Assembly: GCA_022828595.1 (NCBI GenBank)
Contig: JAKGHH010000001.1
Location: 122,152,999 to 122,216,998, forward strand
Origin: Nelumbo lutea
Taxonomy: Eukaryota; Streptophyta; Magnoliopsida; Proteales; Nelumbonaceae
Direction: 5' to 3'
DNA: 64,000 nucleotides
Positions within the stretch are counted from its first letter, which is position 1. Each line of letters starts with the position of its first letter. This document shows positions 1 through 12,093 of the stretch, in pieces. The notes beneath the pieces were generated by a model. It did not search any database. It saw only the letters and a list, made by a program, of their open reading frames with translations, and was not told the origin of the DNA. Both the position numbers and the translations under genes were made by a program.

Positions 1-625
1 CCAAAAGAAGGAAGGTCGTTGCTTCTGGAGAATTACACTTCTCCTCGTCGTATCTTCAGCTCCGGAGCCGTCGCCGCCTCGTGGTTACGCCAGACATGCC
101 AATTTCACCTGCTACCTCCGAGAATTCTCTCCCAGTCACCCCTGCTGATCGCTGCTCCAGTGCTAGCTCCGATCACGTTCCTGCTTCGCGGTGCTCGAGC
201 AACGGATCAAGCGAGCTCCTGAAGGACAACTTGAGATCCATAGATCTGAAGGTGAAATTGAGACCTTTACGGAATTCAATTCGGCTTTGTTTGTTCCCCA
301 ACCCATCCATTCATCGAATTTCCGTTTCTCGTGCTTTAGTTGTTTTATTTTCTAATTCAATTTTGACTTTTCGAATTTGATTTTGCAGGGAGAACTCTTC
401 GAAATTGAAAACTCGACGTATTTCGACCGCAGAGAAAGGTTTATATTTTTTATTGGTTTTTTTTTTTTTTGTGTCGTTGAGATTTATTTTCCATCCATGA
501 AGCCTCTTCAATTAATGGAAAATTGAAAGCGAGAGATTCTTAACGGCCTATCATTTGCTTTCCGTTCTCCATATCTCCGTCTCCGATTCTTTTATATAAT
601 TCGTTTCTCTTAGTCTTCTCCTTTC

Positions 626-661
<36 letters not shown>

Positions 662-1005
662 CAGGAGAGAGACAACTCCGTCAAGCGAACTCGAAGCCGA
701 ATCGGACGATCTGGAGTCCACAGCGAGACCATCGGAGTCGAATTTCCGCCAGAGATCGATGGCGAAGAACATGCCAACAGAAGCGGAGATCGACGATTTT
801 TTCTCTGCATCAGAGAAACTTGAACAGAAACGGTTTGCGGACAAGTAAGTCCACGAAAACCATATGCGTACTGTGGGTGCTCGCTCAACTCAACCATCAC
901 TCTAGCTAACCGAAAACCTTAATTCCTTGATGCAGGTATAATTACGATATCGTTAAGGACGTTCCTTTGGAGGGTCGTTACGAGTGGATTTGCTTAAAGC
1001 CATGA
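1..1005 (+). CDS. KRP: KRP (ICK/KRP) cyclin-dependent kinase inhibitor, last four exons; 5' end outside window
   Basis: KRPs bind and inhibit CDK-cyclin complexes in the nucleus, controlling the G1/S transition and endoreduplication. Exons read from the sequence: 3-251, 389-438, 665-844 and 936-1005 (TGA 1003-1005). All introns have GT/AG ends, and phases join to one frame. Visible family motifs are YLQLRSRRRLV near the start, ETTPSSELEAE in exon 3, EIDDFFSASEKLEQKRF, and the C-terminal CDK/cyclin-binding signature KYNYDIVKDVPLEGRYEW ending in ICLKP-stop. About 180 residues are present, so only the first few dozen residues of a typical KRP are missing. Intron 2 holds a 30-nt poly-T tract. The N-terminal YLQLRSRR and TTPSSE motifs fit the KRP3/4/5-6/7 groups better than KRP1/2, but the exact paralogue is inference. 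The frame is intact with no internal stops. Confidence 0.93.
627..656 (+). repeat. poly-T tract in KRP intron 2
   Basis: An uninterrupted run of about 30 T lies just before the exon 3 acceptor (AG at 663-664). It may serve as an extended polypyrimidine tract. It is also slippage-prone, so its length is likely polymorphic. Confidence 0.9.
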
Positions 1006-1080
1006 GATGAAAACAAGGGAAACGAAACAGGAAAAAGAAAGCCATGGAAGAACAAAACGCAGAAGGGCTTTTTTTTTAAG

Positions 1081-1081
1081 A

Positions 1082-1122
<41 letters not shown>
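1081..1122 (+). repeat. (ATT)n microsatellite in KRP 3' flank
   Basis: About 13-14 perfect ATT/TTA units start some 75 bp after the KRP stop codon, probably within the 3' UTR. Confidence 0.95.
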
Positions 1123-2395
1123 CAGTCTTATTAAATTTCAATTTTCTTTTCTTTTTTTACCCACTTAGGTCTCTGTACAGCATCTATTTCTCTCTATCTC
1201 TCCATTTCTGTAAGAAGCTCTATTGTCTGTACGATATACGGAGAAGCTTCTGCAAATCTGTTCATCGAAGAACGGTTTGAATAAGATTTTCATTTTTCAT
1301 TTTTTATCCTCAAAATGCGTCTCTTCGCTTCTATTTCCTTCTCTGGTACTGGTGCAGTCAGTAAGTAGTTGTAAGTTTCGTTCTCCGTCAAGGATAAAAG
1401 CCAAAAAGAAGAAATATAAGAACAAGTTAAATCTGCATATTGTATGGATGGTAATGATTTAAATTACGAATAATTGGTCTTTATTTTTAACAAGAAACTT
1501 TGTCTTTCTTTCATCTTCCCACAATTCTATTGTTTGGTTTCTTAGAAAATTCCCCTTTGACTGGTGGTGTAATGTGGGAAACAACGGAAGGCATATGATC
1601 TTGGACACGTGTTACTCATTGGAAAGCCGATCGGTCTTACCAGGTGTGAGAGTGGGTGATTAATTGGGAAGGAGCTGCAGCGAGTTCAATTTCTCTCTCT
1701 GGTCTCCCTGTCATGAGTCCCTGATCCATCGTGTTCCATGAAGAAGGCAAGCGTCCCAGCCTCGACGGAAGGATGGGAGGAGCGAAAGTGAACTTGGTGG
1801 GAAGCAGCTGAGGTGGATAAGACGTAGTTTAGAAAATGAATGCCACGTGCACAATGACACGCTTTAAAATTTAAATTTCCAAACCAAAGGATTTGGGTGT
1901 GTGGGAGCAGCGCAGAGGAAGTAAACACCCACGTCAGCAGGAGTGCAGGACCACCGGCGCACTACGATTAAAATATTGGAAGGGTGCACGTGGTAAGGGG
2001 AGGTGTGGTCCCCAATCCCCTCACTTTTATCGTGCTTCCTGTTTGCTTCGGATCTGATGCCATTCTATTTTTTTATTTTTTATTTTTTAATTTTCGTCTG
2101 GTTTGGAACGGAACAAGGCTGTAGAAATCAAGTATAGAAGACACAGAGAGGGACCCAGCATTCCACCAATCCAATCGAGGATTTAAGGGAATATTACAAC
2201 TTGATGAGACCTTGCTACTACCGCTGTTGCAGCTAAGGAAAATTCTTCACGAAATTGATCATCACCGTGAATTTATTTGTAGAACACTACAACTTGATGA
2301 TCGGATGGTCGGTATTTCATGATGGTTGTTGGTTTCTGAATTTTTGCAGTTATTTTAAGGGGTTATTGTATTAATGTAACACCTCTTATAGTTTT
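1123..2395. other. Intergenic DNA downstream of KRP; no coding gene seen
   Basis: The first few hundred bases probably hold the rest of the KRP 3' UTR. From about 1600 to 2000 the DNA is more GC-rich and carries several CACGTG motifs (separate entry). The short open frames here show no recognisable domain. I see no RNA gene. Confidence 0.5.
1606..1992. promoter_or_regulatory. Cluster of G-box (CACGTG) motifs without an obvious gene
   Basis: Perfect CACGTG palindromes occur at 1606-1611, 1844-1849 and 1987-1992, with a related CACGTC at 1930-1935. G-boxes bind plant bZIP and bHLH factors (established knowledge). No gene starts in the next kilobase on either strand that I can recognise. The cluster could be a promoter of an unrecognised transcript, a distal element, or the remnant of a displaced promoter. 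Confidence 0.4.
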
Positions 2396-2960
2396 ATTAG
2401 TGGAACCTGTGCGTTACACGGAATTTGTTAAGCAAGAAACTTATAAGAGTATATAATAATATTATATTTTTAATTTTTTAAATAGTTGATAATTAATTAT
2501 ATTTTATATATTATTTTTAATATTTTTTTATAATACAAAAATAACAATAATTTATTTTAGTTAGAGTTTTTTATCAAATTGATAAAATTAATCAACATGA
2601 CCAACTCGACCCGAGTTAGTCGGTTTTCTAGTATTTCTAATTGGTTTTGGATCAATTTTATTTTGATCATTTGTAAACCGACCAAAATCGAACGATTTGA
2701 CTATATATCATATTTTAAATATAATTTTTTAACATGGATCTCATATTTCATAGTCTAAAATATTTTATATCATAAGTTTAATTTTTAAATAATGCACTGC
2801 AATTTTTTTTAATTTAAATTTATTTTTTCATCTTACTAAATCATCCTATAATTTGCAACCTATTTACTTAATAGACTTTTCATTAATAATTATTTCTTTT
2901 ATCATTTGAAAATAGTAGAATGATCACCTAAAATAGTGAAAAATGTTTAAGGGCATGGGC
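2396..2960 (-). mobile_element. Helitron-like element, degenerate 3' terminus at 2396
   Basis: The + strand reads ATTAG followed by a short imperfect hairpin (CCTGTGCGTTACACGG). On the minus strand this is a hairpin followed by CTAAT, matching the Helitron CTRRT ending. The AT-rich body, including a stretch mentioning 'ccaactcgacc', aligns by eye with 10,500-11,030, which has a better-preserved terminus. No RepHel coding is seen. The flanking base is not the expected one, so the boundary is weak. Confidence 0.4.
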
Positions 2961-3599
2961 ATGATTATTTATTTCAAAGATGTCCTTAAAATTTCTTTCT
3001 ATAAAAGACAAATATGACCAAATATAATTGATGGAGAGTGATCTAGATACTCCTAGCCGGAATGATCCGAACTCCAGTTGCGCGGCAAGCTGGACCAAGT
3101 TGCAAAATAATAGATCAGAGAACCCGGAGTGACTAACCTGGCATGGTCGCTTCGATGCTTAAGTCAGTTCTATACTGTGGATGCAAGCTGAATATTTGAA
3201 TGCTCGAGTGCTAGTAAGTAAATAATCACGCATACATTTGCCTTGGGGTTTGATGTCCTTATATAGTGGAGTAGTCGTGGACCTTACGAAAAAGCTCCGA
3301 AATCTCCGGGCTGTGCAAATAAGATTTGTTCCATTTTTTTAAGGAGAGCAAGATCTGTTCCTACTTTTATTAAAGGACAAACCCATACAAAATAAACAAT
3401 CCAGTTCAGAGCATGGACTTGTGATTCAATAGTTTTCACCTTCAATCAAATAGCTATGATGATACTTCATCCATTTCCTTTTCTTACATACAATACAAAA
3501 AATAAAAATGATAACGGAAAGACTGTTGGAACGGTTGAACATGTGAGGCTGCGACCTTCTATTGTTTGTGTTTGTAATGAAGCTTGATGTTGTTCGAGC
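2961..3599. other. Unclassified repeat-like DNA, possibly an LTR fragment
   Basis: The stretch around 3040-3330 is GC-richer than its surroundings and contains 'gatgcttaagtcagttc' and a 'cttatatagtgg' TATA-like run, which resemble plant gypsy LTR promoter regions. No second copy, PBS or PPT is visible in the window, so the class is a guess. Confidence 0.25.
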
Positions 3600-4552
3600 T
3601 AGGGGGAGCAAATAAGTAGGTTACTTGGAATTGAATGGAATTGATTTTGAATTGGTCTTGAATCAATCCTATCCAATCTATTATAGAGTAGGATTTGGTT
3701 TTGAATTCTTGGAACCGACTTCCACCCGTGTCGGTTCTAGGGTCTAGGGGTTTCTCTTACCCGAACTGACCTTAGTTGGCCTTGGAATTGAATTTGCCTT
3801 GAAATAAACCCCAAAATACTTTTAGGGATGTAAAGATTAAGCACTCTTGGATATAAAGGCCATGGTCTCACTTGATCATTGAGTTACTTGGGCTGTGTTT
3901 GGTTGTAGTGTAAATTTATTTGCACTAGTACAAATGCATAGGAGTGCAAATGTAAAAAATGCAAATTATTGTTTAATTTTGTTTTATTTTATTCTGCTTC
4001 ATATCTTAATTTACTTCATTTGTATTGCAATCAAACAAAATAAGCTAAAATTTGGAACAAAAACAGGTCAAAATTTACATTCAAATCATTTGCACTATTA
4101 TGGTTTTGCATCAACGCAAATTTATTTGCATTGAACCAAACACATCCTTAAGTTATTTGATCATTTATTTTCATTTTAATATTTGAATGTTTACAATAAG
4201 TAATGTAAAAGTAATATTTATAAAATTTAAATTTAAATTATAAGTTTTGATCCATATAATGAATCTACATATTAAGTTACACAATTTAATTAATAAAGAT
4301 AACGCAAGTTTTGAACTATATATTATATTTATTGAAAATGCAGTTTTTAAAGAACATGCTTCTTTTTTTATAGGGGGAGTAAAGAAAGAATAGGTTCCTT
4401 GGGTAGACCCTAGAACTGACCCCGGAATCACCAAGACTAGAACTAACCTTCACAGGGTAGGTTCCAGTTCCAAAAACTTGGAACCGACCCCTACAAGGTA
4501 GATTCTAGGTTTTATCATGGAACCGAACTAAACCGATCCATGCTCACCCCTA
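3600..4552. mobile_element. hAT-like foldback element, TIR TAGGGG(G/T)GAGCA
   Basis: The left end TAGGGGGAGCA and right end TGCTCACCCCTA are inverted repeats, and longer related segments (ggttcc/ggaacc-rich) lie inside both arms. Flanks GTTCGAGC and GCCCAAGC agree at 5 of 8 positions, all differences being transitions, as expected for an old 8-bp hAT duplication. No transposase is seen. A separate MITE is nested at 3891-4147. Confidence 0.5.
3891..4147. mobile_element. MITE with GGCTGTGTTTGGTT-type ends, nested
   Basis: The ends GGCTGTGTTTGGTT and AACCAAACACATCC are inverted repeats, and the interior is full of TTTGCA/TGCAAA. The same family recurs at 45,434-45,697 and, more distantly, at 52,340-52,700. 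The element lies inside the 3600-4552 element. I could not define its target duplication. Confidence 0.6.
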
Positions 4553-7500
4553 GCCCAAGCTGAGGTAGAGGAGCAACATACTGAGGTGAACAAGCAGCAA
4601 AACCCATCCCAAGAAGCCAAACAAAAAGAAATTTATTCATTTACCCAACTTAGGTAATTAAATGTCAATAAAGTAGTCTGGTTAAAATATAGAAAAATCT
4701 CAACCAGTCTATAATGTAGGGGAGTTTATTCCAAATTTAACTAAAAGCCGGCCATTCAATTCACTTTCCTATATACATATTTATTGTAACCAACTAAGGG
4801 TTGGGTCGTTGGTGTATTAACTGGTTTGTTTCAGCGTTGATGAGAATTGAATCTCACAGCCAGCACTTTAGGGAAAAAGGGGTCAAGGGGAAATTATCAA
4901 TGGTGCAAGGCACCAAATACCAAAAAAAAAAATTATTGTGCTGGATCCCATATTCATTGATAATGATGATGTGTGGATGGAGGGTAGAGTCTAGAGATTA
5001 GAGAGGCATTTATTTATCTTACATTGTTTTATTTTCTCTTTTGCATCACCCCATTAGGACCATTTATGGTGGAATGAATGTATATGAACCTTATTGTGTT
5101 CTTAATGTAAAAAACTAAGGAGACCCCATCAGGCATTTGTAGGTCCCAACTCTCAAGATATAGATACAACGCACCAATTTAATTAACAAATCATTCATTA
5201 ATTCTATGCATATCTCTGATCTAATTTGTGCAAATCATTACTTCTTTGCATATGAGAGATCCTACCAACTGAGCCACTATTTTGAATCTTTAACTGAAAC
5301 CCCTATTCTTCCCCTTGTTTCAAGCATTGATCCCATGTGGAGGTGCCATCATAAGTTCAAGTCAACTTTGGGTAGTGAGTGCAATTCTACTTTTACAAGT
5401 CAAATGCTCCATATATACATAATTGTTAGAAGCAACTCCAAAGTAATTAAACAAATAAATAACTACTTAGACTTTGGTTTTAGCAAAGCATAGTGCAGCT
5501 CTGTAGGCTGTTCACTAATTAATTAAAGTGGTGACTTTGATGCCTTGGGAGCCACGGCCTATTAAATGTAGATACAAACATACAGTTCAACACATTGGAT
5601 TCTGCATGCAACTTCTAACGAGTCTGAAGTAAGCCTAGGAAAAGAGAAGATGCTGAGATAAGAAGTCACACCTTTTTCAATGCCAATGTGTGTAGAAAAC
5701 TCTATTCATCTCTGTGAATAACAGCAATAAGTTGCAACTTAAGGCACTATAGGAACCAATTATAGTACCCATTACTTTATTAATGAACTGGCCCACAAGT
5801 TAATCGAATTAATGTTTCTTCCCAAAATTGCTTCTGTGACATGTACCCTTATAGCTCTGTGCTATATGCAGTTGAACTGAAGACAAACACAAACAGTAGA
5901 ATGCTGCATTTATTATTGATTCCTAGTAAGAATTTCTGCAGGTAGACAAGAATGAAGAGCACTGAAGCTTCTAGTATAACATCTTCAATCAATAGGTTAG
6001 AATAGTTAAACCAAGATAAACTTGAAGGTTTCATAATTAAGTTTCTACCAAAAAAGTAATGCCGGGGTTTAATAAGCCTGATGAACTTGAGGAATACGAC
6101 ACATTATGAGTCTCTCTCTCTCTCTCAACAGTACAGTACTGACCATAATTTATTAATTATTAATTGCTTCTAGGGTTTCTTCCTGAAAGTGTGTGAAATA
6201 TATTTTGAAAAACCAATGTGATTGGTCATTTGTAGTGATGAATTAATTAGGAAGCATTGGTACACAGACAGAAGAAAAAGAATTCAGTAAGGCCCTCTAC
6301 AGATGCCCCTCCTCACCTTTTGATATTTGAAATAACCAGACTCGAATCCACTTAAAAATCCCTACTGGCATTGCCGTGCGATGAGTCCCAGAATTTGAAA
6401 TGGAGGCTGCATGTGTGGGTGGCCCCGCATTTGCATTGGAACAGAAGAAACAAACAAACAAACCAACCCCCAAAAAGAAAAAGAACAGGATAAAAAGCCA
6501 CCATGATAACCAGCCTACAGGCACGCTTGGCTGGTGAAGATGAGGTCCTGATGACTACGCCATCATCTTCACTGTAAATCCTTCTTAGTACCACCGCCAG
6601 GGAAGAAGATGACTGGTGATAATAAAGACTCACTGCAGAGAATAATTCGTATGTAGTTGCAGTACAAAAATTAATTAATGGCTGGTAGCTAGGGGGATGG
6701 ATGATCACTTACCTACCGCAAATATTTCAGAGGAGTTGGAAAAGCAGAATCGTACCATGAACTTTAGTGCCAAACACTGGCCAGGGGTTGCCCAGTATCG
6801 CGCTGCATCACTGTCCAAAGGAAAATGTTTTTCCTTTGCCTTTGCCTCTGCAACTCCGTATCTTCCTGAATCATGGAGACGAAAACTTTTGATAAAGCGT
6901 TTACTTCTTCTATTTATGTTTTTTTTTTTTTTTCCTGCAATTATATATTATGTACGTCCACGCATCACCAATTAATGTGGCAATTTTTTTTTACTGAAAG
7001 TGGTTCTGTGTCTGTCTGCCTTCCTTTCAGTCATCCATTATCGTATTGACTTGACTCTTATCGTCAAGAAAAAATCACCCAAGCACTTGTCTATTTCCAT
7101 CCTTGTCGGCACTTGAGTGCTCTTCAGGTTGGCATAACCAACTACCGCTGGACGACACGTCTCAATGAAACGTTCAAACCTAAAACTATATAAAAGATTA
7201 AGCTGTTAGGTGACAGGTGAGGCCTGAATAGGTTTTTTATTCTTTAACACACACCCTTGTGCCAAAACCCATTGGGTTGAGTGTGGATAAAGTATAAGTC
7301 TATTTATCTTGTGCTAAAATTTAATTAATTATTATTGAATTTTAATCTTATTAGAGATTAATCTCAATCACTTAAAAGATGAATTTAATTGCAATCCAAT
7401 AATAAATTTAATCATCTAAGAGAAGACAAATAACATTCTAAAGTAAACATCTTTAAATACATCTCAGAGCTTCTCTTCTTATTTATGTAACTAGATTTTC

Positions 7501-8037
7501 AACAGTTATAATGGAGTGACGAGAAGGATGGTGATCACTCGATCAATACTCTTTAATATTATCACAATAAACAGTTCAACTTAAAAGTTTAAGCTGTTAA
7601 ATGAGATCCCTAAAAATGAGTTTTTATTCTTTAACAATATAAGATAATAAGGGTCGTCTCAAGGACCAACTAGTTGTCCAAAACAGCAGAAAAAAGTAAG
7701 AAGGTTTAGTGGAAGTACTGTAATAACAGTAGCATTAGTAGTAGAAGAAGAACACAAGGTTAGAGGTATGTGGCGCCCCATTGTAGATCATGGGGCATCC
7801 CTTGGTTTAGGACTTGGGGTTGCATCCCTTGAGTCTGAAGACTGAAGAATCATTTTGCACTAATCAGAGGAAATCAGCTCATCCTGGAAGCATTGGAATC
7901 TACTTATTAGCGCTATTTTGTAGCCAAACATCAAATTGCAAACTAGGAATTCTTTTCTGCCCTACATTTTTTTTTCCATTCCAGTCCAAACACAGCCTAA
8001 ATTATATGTAGAATAACCCACTTTTTTCAAATAACCC
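4553..8037. other. Intergenic DNA; no gene recognised
   Basis: AT-rich DNA with only short, domain-free open frames. Minor items are a (CT)n run near 6113-6126, a T-run near 6918-6934, a tRNA A-box-like string on the minus strand near 5261-5282, and a MITE end near 7980-8000 (ccaaacacagcct). A 10-bp-stem hairpin near 6534-6572 is too short to call as a microRNA. Confidence 0.5.
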
Positions 8038-8039
8038 AA

Positions 8040-8378
8040 GGCTGTGTTTGGATTTGGGGCAACACAAAGTGTGAAAGCGATTCCATCCACACGCAGAATC
8101 AGCGAAAAACAAATGACTCACACTGCGGTCCACCTCCTCGTCCACTAAGAACAAAACAGCAAATCCCCAATGGCAATAGATTCCACTCGGCCAGTGGTGG
8201 ATCTAGGACCTTTGATCAATGGGGGCACACCTCTGGCTTAGGCCTTTCAGAACCATGAAAATAAAAGGACTCATTATATCTCATAGACAATCACTGAACC
8301 CCAAAAACAAGGAACGGGAAACTAGAAATCTTTGTATGCTATGAGAATTTCCATTTCCACTCTAATCCAAACATAGCT
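8040..8378. mobile_element. MITE, GGCTGTGTTTGGATT ends
   Basis: GGCTGTGTTTGGATT at the left and AATCCAAACATAGCT at the right are inverted repeats about 340 bp apart. No coding is seen. The text near 8195-8235 (gtggtggatctaggacc) looks like another plant repeat. The target duplication is unclear. Confidence 0.5.
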
Positions 8379-9235
8379 TAAATGGATGATGCAGCATTAT
8401 GAGTTGTTACTTGTTATGTTGGTATGCGGATTAGGCTGGTGTAAATATATGGCGGCATCTGAAGATTTCCACCAAATGGGGGAATAAAAGCTTGAGAGAC
8501 ACCATTATCAATGGTAGGGCTTGCAAAAACCTGTCAACCTGGAGGCATGGGCCTAATCCATTAAAGAAAAGTGGGCCCTGACCTGCGAAAAGTTGAGTGG
8601 GCTTGTTTCCTTTTGTCAACCAGAAAAGAAATTGGAATGGGTGGGTAGGGTTCATGCAGCGACCAAGAGGACCAGGCTGGGAAGAAGACAACTTAAACCC
8701 AACCCAAAATCCAAATTACTGATATGGCAAACGTACTATTAATCTTTTGGTTGGATGGGTTGGGTTCCATCGAGTAGGCAGCCTGACTGAGAAATTCCTA
8801 GAAATGTCGTTAAGAAGTCTGTATATGTTCAGGTATATATGTGCATAGTTCCAGACTTCCAGCCTTAGTGGCCCTCTCTCACTTGGGCTGAAGAGGGTCA
8901 AGTAAATTAATGCCAAGCCAATTAAGAGGATGACATATTAAATGGGTTGCTCGTGCTCCTGCTCCTGCTCTTATAATAGACAAATCAGTACAGCATATGC
9001 TGCTGAGAGAAGAAGAATCCCCACAGAAACAAAAGAGGCTCATGGATTGATGGACATTCTATCAGGAAAAAAACTACTCCAAATGACTCCCCTTGAAGAA
9101 GAAAAAGTATTTGGATTTAGCACTGTACAATGAAACTACTTCAAATTGGCCAGTGCTTCAAAAGTAATGACACATTTGATCTGGATCCATCCGTGCGCTG
9201 AAGCAATTCTTCGAGTTCAAATCAGCCCCCCACAC
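8379..9235. other. Intergenic DNA; no gene recognised
   Basis: There is one small + strand frame (8942-9133) that begins with a Cys/Ser-rich run made by a short CTCCTG repeat. It matches no family I know and is likely chance. Nothing else is seen. Confidence 0.5.
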
Positions 9236-9521
9236 ATGGTTTTCAAAACCTGATCAGATCGGACGGTCGGACCGGAAAAACCAGGTACCAGTCACCGGTT
9301 CCATTTTTCCCCAAACTTGTTTTTTCCTCCAAAACCGTTGATTTTGTTCAGCAAACCACTGAACTGGTTGGTTAACTGTTTGAACCGTTCTCCTACAACG
9401 GTTTTGACTGTTTTTCAAATTTTTTAATTTCTTTGTCAAAACGGACTAGCCATTTGGGTCCAACGGTCAGACCATTCGAACTGATAACCAGACCCCTGAC
9501 CGATTCGGTTTTAAAAACCAT
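9236..9521. mobile_element. Small TIR element (ATGGTTTT-YAAAACC ends), MULE-type candidate
   Basis: The ends ATGGTTTTCAAAACC and GGTTTTAAAAACCAT are inverted repeats 286 bp apart, with interior 'ggtcggaccgg' and 'ccgattcgg'. Similar flanks (GCCCCCCACAC before, GCCCCCATAAC after) could be an imperfect target duplication. A relative is split by the copia element at 29,493-38,302 and there has a clean 11-bp duplication, which supports a Mutator-like class. Confidence 0.5.
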
Positions 9522-10478
9522 GCCCCCATAACGTCTTACAGCACATCTCCACCGTGTATTAGAAACACTTCCTGATGATGACATCATCATTTTTTGCATT
9601 ATCAGTGGAAAATGTTCCCATTACACGGCAGAGATGTGTTGTGGGGGACAATCTTGTGAGAGGCTGATTTGATCTCCAATTCTTCAACCCACGAGGGGAT
9701 AGGGTGAATTGGTTTGCCTTTGCCTTTGGAATTTTAGCAGCGCAACCGAATACCTGGAATGCAAACTTTTGGGTTCAAATTTACAAACTGAGCCAAAGCA
9801 GATTCCCATTTTGAACCTGACAATATAATCATACACATTAATTGGAACGCTTTTGAACCATGTAGTTGTATTCAAAAAATGGGGATTTTGTAGATTATGA
9901 AACCACGGTTTAATATTATTGATTCTAAAACCAGCAAGAAAATAAAAATGTCTGTCAGAACACTGGTTTTGTTTATGAACCAGATGAAACACAAATGCAA
10001 CCATGAAAGAGCACCACATGTTAGCTAGTGTTTGTGTTTTATCTTTTCATAGATAAATTATATTTAAGGATAATTTGACCAACCCAACTTCAACTTCAAC
10101 CACCCAGCTGCTAAAGAACTCTCAACCTCTTACATCAAATCAGTTTGAGCTAGACCATCTCAAATCGTCTCTCATCTGTTTTGAATTACACTATAATATA
10201 TAATGAGCCGCCTATGATGCCTTGAACCAAGGTTTTGGAAGGGTTGAAACCTAAGCATGAAAAGAAAATCAAACTTAGGCATTTAATGCCCAACATATGC
10301 ATATGCATCAATAGAAGTGATTTTTACACAAGAATTGATTTTTGCACTCTTTATTAATGCTTCTTCAAAAGCTAACTTTTTTACCAGTTTACCTTTCCAT
10401 TGTTGGATCTCATGAGGGATAGTAGTACGGTAGATTTGACCTGTGATATCTCATATTAAGCTCTATTTTATAGTAGTA
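9522..10478. other. Intergenic DNA; no gene recognised
   Basis: AT-rich, non-repetitive within this window. A 111-codon minus-strand frame (9684-10,019) has no recognisable domain and no supporting splice context. Confidence 0.45.
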
Positions 10479-11180
10479 ACTAGTGGGGACCCGTTGATGC
10501 ACAGGAATTTGTTAAACGAAAGGTAAATAATAGAAATATATAAGTACATAATTGTTTTATATTTTTTATTATTTAAATATTTAATAATTATTTATATTTT
10601 ATATGTTACTTTTAATACATTTTTTATAATATAAAAATAATAATAATTAATTTTAGCTATGGTTATTCATCAAACTGTTGAAACCGACCAACCCAATCAA
10701 CTTTATCAAGTTGGTTGGTTTCTAGTATTTTCGTTTGGCTTTTCCCAACCCAATCAGCTTGGATCATTTTCACTTTAGCCATTTGTAAACTGACAAAAAT
10801 CAAATGACCTAACCATAGATATATATTAATATTTTATATTTTAAATATAATTTTTAATATGAGAAAGTGGGAAAATTCGTATGTTTCTTAGTCTAAAATG
10901 TTTTATATATTAAATTTAATTTTTAAATATATTTTTTAATAATTCCATTGCAATTTTTAAAATTTAAATTTAATTTTTAAGTTTAAATCTTTTGAACTGA
11001 CTGACCAAACCAAAAATTGACCCAAACTGATACAACCTAAATGGGTCAAGTTTCATAAATAGTTAGTTGGTTCGGGTGACCAACTTCCCAACCTGACCAC
11101 AACAATTTTGTTGGCCAAACAACTTACAACCGAACCAAACAAACCCATGAACACTCCTAATTTTAGCTAAATTAATAGTC
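10479..11180 (-). mobile_element. Helitron-like element, 3' terminus ACTAG/CTAGT at 10,479
   Basis: Read on the minus strand, a GC-rich hairpin remnant (cctgtgcatcaacgggtc) is followed by CCCCACTAGT with a T next to the end, the standard Helitron layout of hairpin plus CTRRT inserted before T. The body aligns by eye with the element starting at 2396, sharing the AT-rich core and the 'accaaccc.atcaac' block. No helicase coding is visible, so it is non-autonomous, and the 5' TC end was not located. Confidence 0.5.
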
Positions 11181-11889
11181 TAATCTCTAATAAACAACAA
11201 TAGCTTAATATCCAATATTATTAATTCATATAAGTGAAATTATTTATTTACAATATAATATAGTTATTTAAATAATATCATTATTTAAATCTTAAAATTT
11301 TTATTATTTATTGAATTTAATTAATTTTGTAAAGTATTAAATTATTATTAATACCAATATTGTGTTATAATTGTTTTTCTACTTTTAAGATTTTTTTAAA
11401 ATTTTTTTATATATTTCTTTATTTTAACTATTTAAAATCCAGTTATGTTAAATATTTAATTATTTAAAATATTCACCTATTCAAATATCAAATAATATTT
11501 AAAATTTTTAAAATTTTTTATTATTTGAATTTTATTTAATTTAAAGCTATTACATAATATTAAATATTTTGTTATATAATTACTTAGCTATTTTTAATAT
11601 TTTTTATTTAATATATTTAGTTATTGAAATATTTAAATAATATTTTATGCTTTTAGTGTTAATTTTTTATTTGAATAAAATTTAAATTGAATAATCTGGA
11701 AATCATAATTAATATTGTTATTACATAATTTTGTCATGAATTTTGTAAAAATATAAAATTATTAATAAAATGAATATGATTAAATCTATTAGAATTTTTT
11801 TAATAAATATTTTAAAATTTATTATATAATTTTGTTAGAATATTTAAATAATTCTGATTTTTTTAATTCAAACTTTCTTTAGATAGATA
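11181..11889. other. Very AT-rich stretch without features
   Basis: Long runs of A and T with many TTTAAAT and TATTTAA strings. It may be the interior of the Helitron-like element to its left. No coding capacity. Confidence 0.5.
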
Positions 11890-12060
11890 TAGATAAAAAG
11901 TTGGGGAGAAGTTAAATAGGAATTAAAGATAATTTAGGAGAAAATTTGTCTACTAAATTAGAAATAATTTAGGAGATAAATAGAAATTAGAGATAATTTA
12001 AAAGATAAATAGGAATTAGAGATAATTTAGGAGAAAGTGGGGAACATGAGAGAGGTAGTT
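11890..12060 (+). repeat. Degenerate minisatellite, unit about 35 bp (gaattagagataatttagga)
   Basis: About five imperfect copies of a block containing 'attagagataatttagga' follow one another. Confidence 0.6.
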
Positions 12061-12093
12061 TAGGAGAAACTTATGGAGAGGAGATTATTTAGA

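Noticed and set aside
551..844. Minus-strand frame ending in a poly-Lys run
   Set aside because: It is the antisense of KRP exon 3 and the intron 2 poly-T tract.
5206..5493. 95-codon frame MHISDLICANHYFF...
   Set aside because: No domain, AT-rich chance frame, overlapping the A-box-like string on the other strand.
6352..6708. 118-codon minus-strand frame, and an overlapping hairpin near 6534-6572
   Set aside because: The frame has no domain. The hairpin stem is only about 10 bp, too short for a plant microRNA precursor.
8942..9133. Small Cys/Ser-rich protein MGCSCSCSCS...
   Set aside because: The Cys-Ser run comes from a short CTCCTG repeat. There is no signal peptide, no family pattern and no splice or promoter context.
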